Notes: generated by a model not told the origin, from the sequence alone. Shown: positions 15,171 to 24,238, numbered from the stretch's first letter. The stretch: DNA of 42,429 nt from Oceaniglobus roseus (GCF_002869745.1 NZ_PNOS01000043.1:1-42429), one strand, 5' to 3'. Translations and numbers: made by a program.

Positions 15171-15242
15171 GGAAACCTCGTTGACGTTGGGGCAATGCAG
15201 CGGGACGGTAGCGGCGCCGGGGCGCTGCGCCAAGTGGGGATT

Positions 15243-15270
15243 TCGCGCCCTTGACCGGGGCGCGATTTTT
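15243..15270 (+). terminator. Terminator-like hairpin in the leader of the creatinase gene
   Basis: TCGCGCCC and GGGCGCGA pair around a seven-base loop and are followed at once by TTTTT. It points rightwards, yet no rightward gene lies upstream within the window's neighbouring 700 bases, so it would act inside the creatinase leader. It is 119 bases before the start codon. An attenuator is possible; a chance match is also possible. Confidence 0.4.
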
Positions 15271-15389
15271 CCGTTTGCTGCGGAGGCGCGCCGCGGTAAT
15301 CTCGGGCTGTCCAGCGGGAGCGATGGCGTCGCTCCGCCCCACGCTTCTGATGTCCTGTACGCCGGGACGCCTTTCAGGAGTGCATGGCC

Positions 15390-16598
15390 ATGGCCACCCC
15401 TCGTCCTGCCCATTTCAGCTTTCACAACGGCGCCAAGGCGTCCCTTCCCTTCGCGCCGGAAGAGTACGAGGCGCGCCTTGCCGGACTGCGCGCGCTCATG
15501 GCCGAGCGCGGCGTCGCGGCGGCGCTCTTCACCTCGATGCACAACATCGCCTACTACTCCGGTTTTCTCTACTGCAGCTTCGGGCGGCCCTACGGGCTGG
15601 TCGTGACGGCCGCCACGAGCGTGGTGATCGGCGCCGGGATCGACGCGGGCCAGCCCTGGCGGCGCTGCCATGGCGAGGCGCTGACCTATACCGACTGGGC
15701 GCGCGACAACTTCTGGCGCGCGGTGGTCTCGGTCACCGGGACCGGGGCGGCGGTGGGATACGAGGCGGATCACCTGACGCTGCAGCAGGCGGAGAAGCTG
15801 AAGGCGTTCCTCGCGCCGGCGTCGCTGACCGACCTCTCGGGGCCCTGCATGGCGCAGCGGATGGTGAAGTCCGCGGCGGAGATCGCGCTGATCCGCGCCG
15901 GAGCGGCGGTGGCGGACGCCGGCGGCTACGCGATCCGCGACGCGGTGCGCGAGGGGGTCAGGGAGATCGACGTCGCCATGGCCGGGCGGGACGCGATGGA
16001 GCGCGAGATCGCCGCGCGCTTCCCCGAGGCCGAGTACCGCGACACCTGGGTCTGGTTCCAGTCGGGGCTCAACACGGACGGGGCGCACAACCCGGTGACG
16101 GGGCGGCCGTTGCGTCGGGCGGACATCCTGTCGCTGAACTGCTTCCCGATGATCTCGGGCTATTACACCGCGCTGGAGCGGACGATGTTCCTGGGCGAGG
16201 TGGACGACGCCTCGCTGGCGATCTGGGAGGCGAACGTGGCGGCGCACGAGCTTGGCCTTTCGCTGATCCGGCCGGGAGCGAGCTGTTCCGGCATCACGGC
16301 GGAGATCAACGCCTTTTTCGAGGCGCGCGACCTGTTGCGGTACCGCTCCTTCGGCTACGGGCATTCCTTCGGGATCCTGTCGCATTACTACGGGCGCGAG
16401 GCGGGGCTGGAATTGCGCGAGGACATCGACACGGTGCTGGTGCCCGGCATGGTGGTGAGCATGGAGCCGATGCTGACCCTGCCCGAGGGGATTCCGGGGG
16501 CCGGGGGATACCGGGAGCACGACATCCTCGTGGTCGGGGAGGACGGCGCCGAGAACATCACCGGCTATCCCTACGGCCCGGGGTTCAACGTGGTGTGA
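15390..16598 (+). CDS. Creatinase (creatine amidinohydrolase), M24 fold
   Basis: The 402-residue protein follows the Pseudomonas creatinase pattern almost throughout: MHNIAYYSGFLYCSFGRPYGL, QPWRRCHGEALTYTDWARDN, TWVWFQSGLNTDGAHNPVTG (His233, matching the catalytic His232 of the known enzyme), SLNCFPMISGYYTALERTMF, and FGYGHSFGILSHYYGREAGLELREDIDTVL. Creatinase hydrolyses creatine to sarcosine and urea. Unlike M24 aminopeptidases it needs no metal. Sarcosine oxidase and creatininase genes are not nearby. AGGAG nine bases before 15390 favours that ATG; 15384 is also in frame but only three bases from the ribosome site. A long leader with hairpins precedes it, and repeat copy B follows. Confidence 0.92.
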   Translation: MATPRPAHFSFHNGAKASLPFAPEEYEARLAGLRALMAERGVAAALFTSMHNIAYYSGFLYCSFGRPYGLVVTAATSVVIGAGIDAGQPWRRCHGEALTYTDWARDNFWRAVVSVTGTGAAVGYEADHLTLQQAEKLKAFLAPASLTDLSGPCMAQRMVKSAAEIALIRAGAAVADAGGYAIRDAVREGVREIDVAMAGRDAMEREIAARFPEAEYRDTWVWFQSGLNTDGAHNPVTGRPLRRADILSLNCFPMISGYYTALERTMFLGEVDDASLAIWEANVAAHELGLSLIRPGASCSGITAEINAFFEARDLLRYRSFGYGHSFGILSHYYGREAGLELREDIDTVLVPGMVVSMEPMLTLPEGIPGAGGYREHDILVVGEDGAENITGYPYGPGFNVV

Positions 16599-16688
16599 GG
16601 GGGGCCGCGGGGGGAACCGGGGGTTCCCCCCGCACCCCTCTCCCTGCGCGCCGCCGCGGGTGTCGGCGGCGGACGGAGGGGACGGGAA

Positions 16689-16740
16689 CGAGGGGCGCCG
16701 CCCCTCGCGCTCCCCGGGATATTTGGGAAGCAAAGATGGG
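16689..16740 (+). repeat. Intergenic repeat with GC hairpin, copy B
   Basis: The hairpin CGAGGGGC-GCC-GCCCCTCG precedes the same 30-nt core as copy A (CCCCGGGATATTTGG...GCAAAGATGGG, two differences). It lies between creatinase and lysA, both rightward. The 90 bases before it are another very GC-rich run of short inverted repeats. Confidence 0.72.
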
Positions 16741-16825
16741 GGCGGTGCCGGCCGGACGCTGCGCGGCGTTGTCTGCGGCGCGGGGTCTGCTATGAGCCTT
16801 GGCGGAAGCGGGCAGCGGAGCGGAC

Positions 16826-18091
16826 ATGGATCACTTTCTTTACCGGGACGGACGGCTGATGGCCGAGGACGTGGCGCTGGACGAGATCGCCGCCGCGGTC
16901 GGCACGCCCTTCTACTGCTATTCCGCCGCGACGCTGACGCGGCATTTCCGGCTGCTTGACGAGGCGCTGGCGGGGACCGAGCACCTGGTCTGCTTCGCGA
17001 TGAAGGCGAATTCGAACCTGGCCGTGGTGAAGCTGCTGGGGGATCTCGGGGCCGGGGTCGACGTGGTGTCGGGCGGCGAGTACCGGCGGGCGCGGGCGGC
17101 GGGGATCCCCGGCGCGCGGATCGTGTTCTCCGGCGTCGGCAAGACGAAGGCCGAGATGCGGCTGGCGCTGGAGGGCGGCATCCGGCAGTTCAACGTCGAG
17201 AGCGAGCCGGAGATGCTGGCGCTGGACGCCGTGGCGCGGGAGATGGGGGTGCGGGCGCCGGTCGCGGTCCGGGTGAACCCGGATGTCGATGCGAAGACCC
17301 ACGAGAAGATTTCCACGGGCCGCAAGGAGGACAAGTTCGGCATCCCGATCTCCCGCGCACGGGAGGTGTACCGGGAGGCCGCGGGGCTGGCCGGGCTGGA
17401 GGTGGTCGGGATCGACGTGCACATCGGCAGCCAGTTGACCGACCTCGCGCCCTTCGAGCAGGCCTATCGCAAGGTGGCGGAGCTGACGGCCATGCTGCGC
17501 GCCGATGGCCACGACATCCGGCGGCTGGACCTCGGCGGCGGGCTGGGGATCCCCTACCAGAAGAGCAACGCGGCGCCGCCCCTGCCGTCGGATTTCGGCG
17601 AGATGGTGCGGCGGGTGCTGGGCGACCTCGGCTGCGAGATCGAGATCGAGCCGGGGCGGCTGATCGCGGGCAACGCCGGGGTGCTGGTCTCGGAGGTCAT
17701 CTACGTGAAGCATGGGGAGGAGCGGCAGTTCCTGATCGTCGACGCGGCGATGAACGACCTGATCCGTCCCGCCATGTATGGCGCGCACCATGACGTGGTG
17801 CCGCTGGTCGAGGCCGTGCCGGGGGTCGAGGCCGAGGTCTACGACATCGTCGGCCCGGTCTGCGAGAGCGGCGACACCTTCGCGAAGCAGCGCGCGCTTG
17901 CGCCTCTGGCCGCCGGCGACCGGATCGCCTTCCGCAGCGCGGGGGCCTATGGCGCGGTCATGGCGTCGGAATACAACTCGCGCCCGCTGGTGCCCGAGGT
18001 GCTGGTGAGCGGCGATCAATTCGCTGTCATACGCGCCCGGCCGGACTTTGACGAAATGCTGAAGCGGGATACCATCCCGGAATGGCTCTGA
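16826..18091 (+). CDS. lysA: Diaminopimelate decarboxylase
   Basis: The 421-residue fold-type III PLP enzyme carries the Schiff-base Lys60 (CFAMKANSN), DVVSGGEYRRA, VDVHIGSQLTDL, the glycine-rich phosphate loop LDLGGGLGIPY, and the active-site VGPVCESGDTFAKQR. It makes L-lysine from meso-diaminopimelate, the last step of the lysine pathway, and draws on a peptidoglycan precursor. The start MDHFLYRDG is the usual alphaproteobacterial N-terminus; GGAGCGG precedes it. It sits 39 bases upstream of the TIGR02302 gene, an arrangement common in Rhodobacteraceae, though here creatinase takes the place usually held by argH. Confidence 0.95.
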   Translation: MDHFLYRDGRLMAEDVALDEIAAAVGTPFYCYSAATLTRHFRLLDEALAGTEHLVCFAMKANSNLAVVKLLGDLGAGVDVVSGGEYRRARAAGIPGARIVFSGVGKTKAEMRLALEGGIRQFNVESEPEMLALDAVAREMGVRAPVAVRVNPDVDAKTHEKISTGRKEDKFGIPISRAREVYREAAGLAGLEVVGIDVHIGSQLTDLAPFEQAYRKVAELTAMLRADGHDIRRLDLGGGLGIPYQKSNAAPPLPSDFGEMVRRVLGDLGCEIEIEPGRLIAGNAGVLVSEVIYVKHGEERQFLIVDAAMNDLIRPAMYGAHHDVVPLVEAVPGVEAEVYDIVGPVCESGDTFAKQRALAPLAAGDRIAFRSAGAYGAVMASEYNSRPLVPEVLVSGDQFAVIRARPDFDEMLKRDTIPEWL

Positions 18092-18130
18092 CGCGGACCC
18101 CTCCGTATTGGGCAGGCTGACCGGAGTCCC

Positions 18131-20737
18131 ATGACCGATCGCACCCCCGTCGACGACGTCCATCCCGCCCTCGCGGCCCTGCGCCGTCCGCTGGCGCTGA
18201 CCCTCTGGGGGATGCGCGCCGAGAGGCTGGTGCGCTGTTTCTGGCCGGTCTGGACGATCCTGCTGCTGGTGCTCGGCGCGCTGATGCTGGGGCTTCAGGA
18301 TTCGGCGCCGCTGGAGGTGGTCTGGGGCTTCGGCGCGGCCGCGCTGCTGGGGCTGGTCGTCGCGCTGTGGCGCGGCCTTCGCGCCTATCGCCCGCCGAGC
18401 GAGGTTGATGCGCTGGCCCGGCTCGACGCGACGCTGAAGGGGCGGCCGATCCAGACATTGCAGGATACCCAGGCCATCGGCGCGGGCGATGCCTGGTCCG
18501 AAGCCGTGTGGCGGGCCCATGTCGCGCGGATGGCCGAGCGGGTGCTGGCCGCCCGCGCGGTGAAGCCCGACCTGCGCGTCGCCTCGCGCGATCCCTTCGC
18601 GCTGCGCTATGCGGCGCTGCTGCTGTTCGCGGTGGCGCTGCTGTTCGGCTCGGTCTGGCGGGTGGCGACGGTGGCCGAGATGGGGCCGGGCGGCGGGCAG
18701 GCCATGGCGGCGGGGCCGTCCTGGGAGGGCTGGATCGAACCGCCCGCCTATACCGGCAAGCCGAGCCTCTATCTCGCCGACATTCCCGAGGGTGAGGTGC
18801 GGGTGCCCCAGGGCAGCCGGATGACCGTGCGCCTCTATGGGCAGATGGGCCGGCTGGGGCTGGAGGAGTCGGTGTCGGGGCAGCCGCTGCCGGACAACAC
18901 CCCCGAAGCGGAGGCCACCAGCCAGACGGCGCGGTCCTTCGAGGTGGCGCAATCCGGGCGGCTGGCGATCACCGGCCCGGGCGGGCGCGCCTGGGACGTG
19001 GTGATGGAGCCCGACGCGGCGCCCATGGTCTCGGTCTCCGTTTCTGCCGAGCGCAAGGCGGACGGCGAGTTCCGCCAGCCCTTCGGCGCGCAGGACGATT
19101 ACGGCGTGCAGGGCGGCCGGGCGGTGATCACGCTGGACCTGGAGGCCATGGACCGCACCTGGGGGCTGGCGACCGAGCCCGATCCGCGCGAGCCCATCGT
19201 CGTCGACCTGCCGATGCCGATCAGCGGCAACCGCACCGATTTCGAACAGGTGATGGTCGACAACTTCTCGAAGCATCCCTGGGCCAACATGCCCGTGAAG
19301 ATCCGCTTCGAGGTGACAGACGCCCTGGATCAGTCCGGCGAAAGCGCCCCGGTGGCGGAGAACCTGGGCGGTCTGCGCTTCTTCGATCCGCTCGCCAAGG
19401 CGATCATCGAGCAGCGGCGCGACCTTCTCTGGGCCAAGGAGAACGCGCCGCGGGTCGCGCAGGTGCTGCGCGCCGTCAGCTGGGAGCCCGAAGAGGTGTT
19501 CCGCTCGCAGACCTCGGCCGTGAAGCTGCGCATCGCGATCGAGCGGCTCGAGCACAATTTCCGCCTGGCGAACCTCTCGGACGAGGTGCGGGACGAGGTG
19601 GCCGAGACGCTCTGGGCGCTGGCCGAGCAGATCGAGTACGGCGACCTTGCCGATGCGCTGGAGCGGCTGCGCCGGGCGCAGGACCGCCTGGAAGAGGCGA
19701 TGAAGAACGGCGCCAGCAACGAGGAGATCGCGAAGCTGATGCAGGAGCTGCGCGAGGCGATGCAGGACTACATGCAGCAGCTGGCCGAGCAGCAGCAGCA
19801 ACAGGGCGAGCAGCCGCAGCAGGGCGAGGGTCAGGAGATCACCCAGGACCAGCTGCAGCAGCTTCTCGACCGCATCCAGGAGTTGATGGAGCAGGGCCGC
19901 ATGGCCGAGGCGCAGGAGCTGCTGCAGCAGCTTCAGCAGATGATGGAGAACATGCAGGTCACGCAGGGCCAGGGCGGCCAGGGCCAGCAGGGCCAGGGCG
20001 ACCAGGCGATGCAGGACCTGCAGGAGACGCTGCGCGACCAGCAGGGCCTGTCGGACGAGGCGTTCCGCGATCTCCAGGAACAGTTCAACCAGCCCGGCCA
20101 GCAGGGGCAGCAGGGCCAAGAGGGTCAGCAAGGCCAGCAGGGACAGGGGCAGCAGCCCGGGCAGCAGCAAGGCCAGGGCCAGGGGCAGCAGCAGGGCCAG
20201 GGCGGCCAGCAGGGGCAGGGCAACCAGCCCGGCACCAGCCCGCAGGGGCTGGCCGAACGGCAGCGCGCGCTCCGGAACGAACTGAACCGCCAGCAGGGCA
20301 ACCTGCCCGGCGCCGGCACGCCCGAGGGCGATGCGGCGCGCGAATCGCTCGGCCGCGCGGGCGAGGCGATGGACGGCGCCGAGCGGGCGCTGCGCGACGG
20401 CGACTATGCCGAGGCGCTGGACCGCCAGTCCGACGCCATGGAGGCTCTGCGCGAGGGCATCCGCAACCTCGGCGAAGCCATGGCGCAGGAGCAGCGGCAG
20501 CAGAACGGCCAGGGCCAGGCCAATGCCCGCGGCGACCAGCAGGGCCAGCAGCGCGATCCGCTGGGCCGCGAGGCCGGGGCGAACGGTCAGCTTGGCACCG
20601 ACGAGCAACTGCTGCAGGGCGAGGACGTGTATCGCCGGGCCGAGGAACTGCTGGGTGAGATCCGCCGCCGTTCGGGCGACCAGAGCCGTTCGGAGCAGGA
20701 ACTCGACTATCTCAAGCGCCTGCTGGACCGGTTCTGA
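18131..20737 (+). CDS. TIGR02302/DUF4175 family membrane protein with Q/G-rich region
   Basis: The 868-residue protein has two N-terminal transmembrane helices (~34-55 and ~65-82), a third at ~160-180, and then a large exported part. It shows GPSWEGWIEPPAYTGKPSLYL and KTR-like beta segments, a long coiled coil at ~470-590, and a low-complexity Gln/Gly stretch at ~610-720 with repeated GQQGQ units. A conserved C-terminal segment ends ELDYLKRLLDRF. The family is confined mainly to alphaproteobacteria and has no proven function; an envelope role is likely. It follows lysA by 39 bases in one probable transcript. Codon-level CAG/GGC repetition makes the 19.8-20.25 kb stretch prone to length changes. 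Confidence 0.9.
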   Translation: MTDRTPVDDVHPALAALRRPLALTLWGMRAERLVRCFWPVWTILLLVLGALMLGLQDSAPLEVVWGFGAAALLGLVVALWRGLRAYRPPSEVDALARLDATLKGRPIQTLQDTQAIGAGDAWSEAVWRAHVARMAERVLAARAVKPDLRVASRDPFALRYAALLLFAVALLFGSVWRVATVAEMGPGGGQAMAAGPSWEGWIEPPAYTGKPSLYLADIPEGEVRVPQGSRMTVRLYGQMGRLGLEESVSGQPLPDNTPEAEATSQTARSFEVAQSGRLAITGPGGRAWDVVMEPDAAPMVSVSVSAERKADGEFRQPFGAQDDYGVQGGRAVITLDLEAMDRTWGLATEPDPREPIVVDLPMPISGNRTDFEQVMVDNFSKHPWANMPVKIRFEVTDALDQSGESAPVAENLGGLRFFDPLAKAIIEQRRDLLWAKENAPRVAQVLRAVSWEPEEVFRSQTSAVKLRIAIERLEHNFRLANLSDEVRDEVAETLWALAEQIEYGDLADALERLRRAQDRLEEAMKNGASNEEIAKLMQELREAMQDYMQQLAEQQQQQGEQPQQGEGQEITQDQLQQLLDRIQELMEQGRMAEAQELLQQLQQMMENMQVTQGQGGQGQQGQGDQAMQDLQETLRDQQGLSDEAFRDLQEQFNQPGQQGQQGQEGQQGQQGQGQQPGQQQGQGQGQQQGQGGQQGQGNQPGTSPQGLAERQRALRNELNRQQGNLPGAGTPEGDAARESLGRAGEAMDGAERALRDGDYAEALDRQSDAMEALREGIRNLGEAMAQEQRQQNGQGQANARGDQQGQQRDPLGREAGANGQLGTDEQLLQGEDVYRRAEELLGEIRRRSGDQSRSEQELDYLKRLLDRF

Positions 20738-20872
20738 GCCGACCTCCGGGCGCTACGGACAGATACGGCATTGCTTCGCGCGGCCAAAGCGGGGTCGGTT
20801 GCGGTACGGAAGTCCCGGCGCGATGAGGCTGCGGTCGCGAGCCCCGCGACCACCGCGACGCAGCTCCTCCGG

Positions 20873-21757
20873 TCAGGATTGTCCGTCGCTGCCGTTCAGG
20901 AGGGCGTTGAGGCTGTCGATGGTGCCGTTCAACCCGCTGTCCACCGAGTCGAGAACACCGCTCGCCCAGAGCAGGTAGCCGTTGATCGTCGGCGCCGCCG
21001 CGGGCACCGCCTGGGCGAGGCGCGGGCCGAAGACGTAGAGCAGCGTCAGCACCACGAACACCCCGAGCACCGCGAAGAACCCGATCCGAAAGCCCGAGCG
21101 GCGCTCGAGATCCTCGGTCTCGGAGTCGTCATGCTCCGGGCCCGCCTGCTGGCGGTCGGAGGTGGCGGTGAGGGTCGAATTGATCTCCTCGATGTCCGGC
21201 AGAAGCTCGCGCCGGGACGAGGCCGTCTGTTCGGCGGGGGTGGCGGGCGCAGCCTCTGGGTCTTCCGTCGGCTCGGTGGTCTCGTCCTCGACGGCACGGG
21301 CCGGGCGGCTGCGGACGCCGCCGCCGGAGAGGCCGAGGTCGGGCTGGGTTTCCACGGTGACGCTGCTTTCGCGGCGGCGCGCTTCGGCTTCGCGAAGCGC
21401 CTCCTCGCGCAGCACGGCGCGCGCGGCTTCGTCCAGGGGCCGCGGTCGGGGCGCCGCGTCATCCCCGGCCGTGTCGGCGGCCTCGCCGCGATGGGACGCG
21501 GCGCCGGGGGGCTGCTGGGGCATCGGACGCGTCGCCTCGGCGGCGGCTGTCGCCGGTGCTAGGGGCTCGTCCTCCTCGTAATCGTCGAAGTCGTCCGGTG
21601 ACGCAGCGGGCGTTTCAGCCACGGAGTCCTTCGCCGCCTCGGCAGCCTGGAACCAGGTATGGCCGCAGGCCGAGCACTGGACATCGCGCCCCTCGGCGGG
21701 GATCATCGAGGCATCCACCTCGTACTGCGCCGCGCAATTGGGGCAGGTTAGCCGCAT
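20873..21757 (-). CDS. Zinc-ribbon (MJ0042-type) membrane protein next to ftsEX
   Basis: The 294-residue protein begins MRLTCPNCAAQYEV and has a second CSAC pair at about 29-32 (CPNC...CSACGHTW), forming an MJ0042/zinc_ribbon_5 finger. An acidic, Pro/Ala-rich disordered middle follows, then one transmembrane helix near residues 225-245 (IGFFAVLGVFVVLTLLYVFG) and a short exported tail. It should be a single-pass inner-membrane protein with a cytoplasmic zinc ribbon. Function is unknown. The gene is regularly divergent from ftsE in Rhodobacteraceae, which hints at a role in division or envelope. The start at 21757 begins the finger and follows GGGGA; an upstream Met at 21778 is in frame. Confidence 0.85.
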   Translation of the reverse strand: MRLTCPNCAAQYEVDASMIPAEGRDVQCSACGHTWFQAAEAAKDSVAETPAASPDDFDDYEEDEPLAPATAAAEATRPMPQQPPGAASHRGEAADTAGDDAAPRPRPLDEAARAVLREEALREAEARRRESSVTVETQPDLGLSGGGVRSRPARAVEDETTEPTEDPEAAPATPAEQTASSRRELLPDIEEINSTLTATSDRQQAGPEHDDSETEDLERRSGFRIGFFAVLGVFVVLTLLYVFGPRLAQAVPAAAPTINGYLLWASGVLDSVDSGLNGTIDSLNALLNGSDGQS

Positions 21758-21796
21758 TGAAATCCCCAAGACACTCATTTCACTGTTTTATGTACT

Positions 21797-21825
21797 TTGA
21801 CAGTTAACGAACAATCGGCAATACC
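21797..21825 (+). promoter_or_regulatory. Candidate promoter for the ftsE operon
   Basis: A consensus TTGACA is followed by a 17-base spacer and AATACC in an AT-rich spacer between the divergent zinc-ribbon and ftsE genes. The -10 is weak; the -35 and context are good. Confidence 0.45.
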
Positions 21826-21924
21826 GCCTCGTATTTTTTGTCGGCCCGTGTGTCACCCGATTGAAACACCTGCCGGCCTTTGGCAAAAGGGCGCAGCGGG
21901 AGGGCGGCCCTCCGGGGGAACACC

Positions 21925-22602
21925 GTGATCGAGTTGCAGGACGTCAGCTACAGTTATGACGGGGCCGATCTGCTGTCCGACATCTCGCTGACCCTGGCGC
22001 CGGGATCGTTCCACTTCCTGACCGGCCCCTCGGGCGCGGGCAAGACGACCCTGCTCAAGCTCTGCTACATGGAACTGATGGCGACGAAGGGGCAGGTCAC
22101 GCTGTTCGGCCGTCCCGCGGACCAGATCGGCCGCGACGGAGTGGCCCATGTGCGCCGCCGGGTCGGCATCGTCCACCAGGACTGCGCCTTCCTCGACCAC
22201 CTCCCGCTGGTCGAGAACGTGGCCCTGCCCCTGACGGTGTCGGGCCAGAGCACCGAGGCCAACATGCAGGAGCTGCGCGAACTGCTGGGCTGGGTGGGCC
22301 TCGCCTCGAAGATGGCGTCGCTCCCGGCCGAGCTTTCGGGGGGCGAACGTCAGCGGGCCGCGCTGGCCCGCGCGGTCATCATGTCGCCCGACGTGATCCT
22401 GGCCGACGAGCCCACCGGAAATCTCGACTGGGAGATGTCGCTGCGCCTGCTGACCCTGCTGGTGGAGCTGAACCGCATGGGCAAGGCGATCCTCGTCGCC
22501 ACCCATGACCTGAACCTGATCCGCCAGGCCAAGTCCCAGGTCTCGGCCCGCGTACTCAGGATCAAGGACCGTCGCCTGCAGCTGGCCGGGGCCGACCTTT
22601 GA
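21925..22602 (+). CDS. ftsE: Cell-division ABC transporter ATP-binding protein FtsE
   Basis: The 225-residue ABC ATPase has Walker A GPSGAGKTT (residues ~34-42), the signature LSGGERQRAALARA, Walker B VILADEPTGNLD, and the switch histidine in VATHDLNLI. With FtsX it forms the membrane complex that controls periplasmic peptidoglycan hydrolases during division. The start is GTG at 21925 (IELQDVSYSY) with GGGGG before it. Its stop overlaps the TTG start of ftsX. The gene order ftsE-ftsX-plsC is usual in this family of bacteria. Confidence 0.93.
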   Translation: MIELQDVSYSYDGADLLSDISLTLAPGSFHFLTGPSGAGKTTLLKLCYMELMATKGQVTLFGRPADQIGRDGVAHVRRRVGIVHQDCAFLDHLPLVENVALPLTVSGQSTEANMQELRELLGWVGLASKMASLPAELSGGERQRAALARAVIMSPDVILADEPTGNLDWEMSLRLLTLLVELNRMGKAILVATHDLNLIRQAKSQVSARVLRIKDRRLQLAGADL

Positions 22603-23501
22603 TCCGTCTCGCCGAAGTCATCAGCATCGTCCAGGGCGATCCCAGAGCCGACCGGGCGGTGCCGCCCACGGGCTTCACCGCGCAGCTGACGCTGTTCACC
22701 GGGGCCGCCATGGCCTTGCTCGCCGTCTTCGCGCTGGCGCTGTCGCTGGCCACCGCGCGGCTGGCGGACCGCTGGTCGCGGGAGCTGGCGCAAAGCTCCA
22801 CGGTCCGCATCTCGGCCCCCGAGTCGCAGGTCGCCGTCCAGACCGAGGCCGCGCTGCGTGTCCTGCGTTCCACGTCGGGTGTGGAGTCGGCCCGCGCGCT
22901 CGCCCCGGCCGAGCAGCAGGCGCTGCTGTCCCCCTGGTTCGGCCCCGACCTGCCGGTGGATGTCCTGCCGATCCCGCAACTGATCGAGGTCGTCGAGACC
23001 TCCGGCGGCTACGACGCCGAGGGCCTGCGCCTGCGCCTGAAGGCCGAGGCGCCGGGCGCGGTGCTGGACGACCACACCCGCTGGCGCCGTCCGCTGATCG
23101 AGGCGGCGGGGCGTCTCAACCTGCTCGCGCTGGCGTCGATCCTGCTGATCGCGCTGACCATGGTGGCGATGATCACGCTGGCCGCCAATGCCGCCCTGTC
23201 GGCCAACGCCCAGGTGATCCGGGTGCTGCGGCTGGTCGGGGCGCGCGACAGCTACATCGCCCGCGCCTTCGTGCGCCGTTACACCCTGCGCGCGCTCGCC
23301 GGGGCGGCGGCGGGCACGCTGTTCGGCATGGCCGCCATCGCGCTCCTGCCCGACGCCGACCCGGCCGGCGGATTCCTCACCGGCCTCGGCTTCTCGGGCT
23401 TCGGCTGGCTCGCGCCGCTGCCGGTTCCGCTGCTGGCCGCGGTCATCGCGTTCTGGTCCACCCGTGTCGCGGCGATGCGGGCGCTGAGGGGGATCACCTG
23501 A
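22599..23501 (+). CDS. ftsX: Cell-division permease FtsX
   Basis: The 300-residue membrane protein has a first helix at ~28-50 (TLFTGAAMALLAVFALALSLAT), an exported domain of about 110 residues, and three more helices, including LLALASILLIALTMVAMITLAANAA and a last one near 275-290. This is the FtsX four-helix layout. It partners FtsE and signals to cell-wall hydrolases. The start is TTG at 22599, overlapping the ftsE stop as TTGA, which gives translational coupling. Its own stop shares a base with the plsC start codon (TGATG). Confidence 0.92.
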   Translation: MIRLAEVISIVQGDPRADRAVPPTGFTAQLTLFTGAAMALLAVFALALSLATARLADRWSRELAQSSTVRISAPESQVAVQTEAALRVLRSTSGVESARALAPAEQQALLSPWFGPDLPVDVLPIPQLIEVVETSGGYDAEGLRLRLKAEAPGAVLDDHTRWRRPLIEAAGRLNLLALASILLIALTMVAMITLAANAALSANAQVIRVLRLVGARDSYIARAFVRRYTLRALAGAAAGTLFGMAAIALLPDADPAGGFLTGLGFSGFGWLAPLPVPLLAAVIAFWSTRVAAMRALRGIT

Positions 23502-24238
23502 TGGGATATGCACTCCAGTGGCTGCGCTCGCTCGCCTTCAACATCGCCATGTACGCGGTGATGCCGGTGATCGGCCTCATCCACCTGCCCTGGGCGATCG
23601 CGAGCCCGAAAGGCGCCCGCGCCGCCTGCCTGTCCTACTGCCACACCGTGCGCTGGCTGGCCTCCTGGATGATCGGCCTGAAGACCGAGGTGCGCGGCAC
23701 CCCGCCCGACTTTCCCTGCCTGATCGCGGCCAAGCACCAGTCCTTCCTCGACATCCTGATGATCTTCAGCTCGGTCCCCCGCGGCCGTTTCATCATGAAG
23801 GACGAACTGCGCTACGCGCCGATCCTCGGCTGGTTCGCGCTTCGCATCGGCTGCATCCCGGTGAAGCGGGGCGAGCGGGGAAAGGCGGTGGCGAAGATGA
23901 AGCGCGACGTCGAGAAGGGCCGGGACGAGCCCGGCCAGCTGATCATCTACTCGCAGGGCACCCGCACCGCCCCGGGCTCGAAACTGCCCTACAAGGCCGG
24001 GACCGCCGCGCTCTACCAGCAGCTCGGGCAGCCCTGCGTGCCCGCCGCCTGCAACGTCGGCGTGTTCTGGGGCCGTCGCGGGGTCTATCGTAAGCCCGGC
24101 ACCGCCGTGGTCGAGTTCCTGCCGCCGATCCCGCCGGGCCAGAGCCGGGAGACCTTCATGGCCCGGCTCCAGACCGAGGTGGAACAGGCCTCGGACGCGC
24201 TGATGGCCGAAGCCGGCTTCTTCCTGGAGAAACCATGA
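23501..24238 (+). CDS. plsC: 1-acyl-sn-glycerol-3-phosphate acyltransferase
   Basis: The 245-residue membrane acyltransferase carries the HX4D catalytic motif at His79-Asp84 (AKHQSFLDIL), the GCIPVKRGERGKA glycerol-phosphate motif, and IIYSQGTRTAPG, the third conserved block. An N-terminal hydrophobic helix anchors it. It adds the second acyl chain to lysophosphatidic acid, giving phosphatidic acid for phospholipid synthesis. It overlaps ftsX upstream and the flavoprotein gene downstream by one to four bases, so the four genes probably form one operon. Confidence 0.92.
   Translation: MGYALQWLRSLAFNIAMYAVMPVIGLIHLPWAIASPKGARAACLSYCHTVRWLASWMIGLKTEVRGTPPDFPCLIAAKHQSFLDILMIFSSVPRGRFIMKDELRYAPILGWFALRIGCIPVKRGERGKAVAKMKRDVEKGRDEPGQLIIYSQGTRTAPGSKLPYKAGTAALYQQLGQPCVPAACNVGVFWGRRGVYRKPGTAVVEFLPPIPPGQSRETFMARLQTEVEQASDALMAEAGFFLEKP

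Noticed and set aside
16790-20608. 1272-codon open frame on the minus strand opposite lysA and the TIGR02302 gene
   Set aside because: Leu/His/Arg-rich with no recognisable motif; it mirrors the repetitive Q/G codons of the real gene.
20738-20872. Possible element between the TIGR02302 and zinc-ribbon genes
   Set aside because: Only weak GC-rich pairings; no gene, repeat or clear terminator seen.
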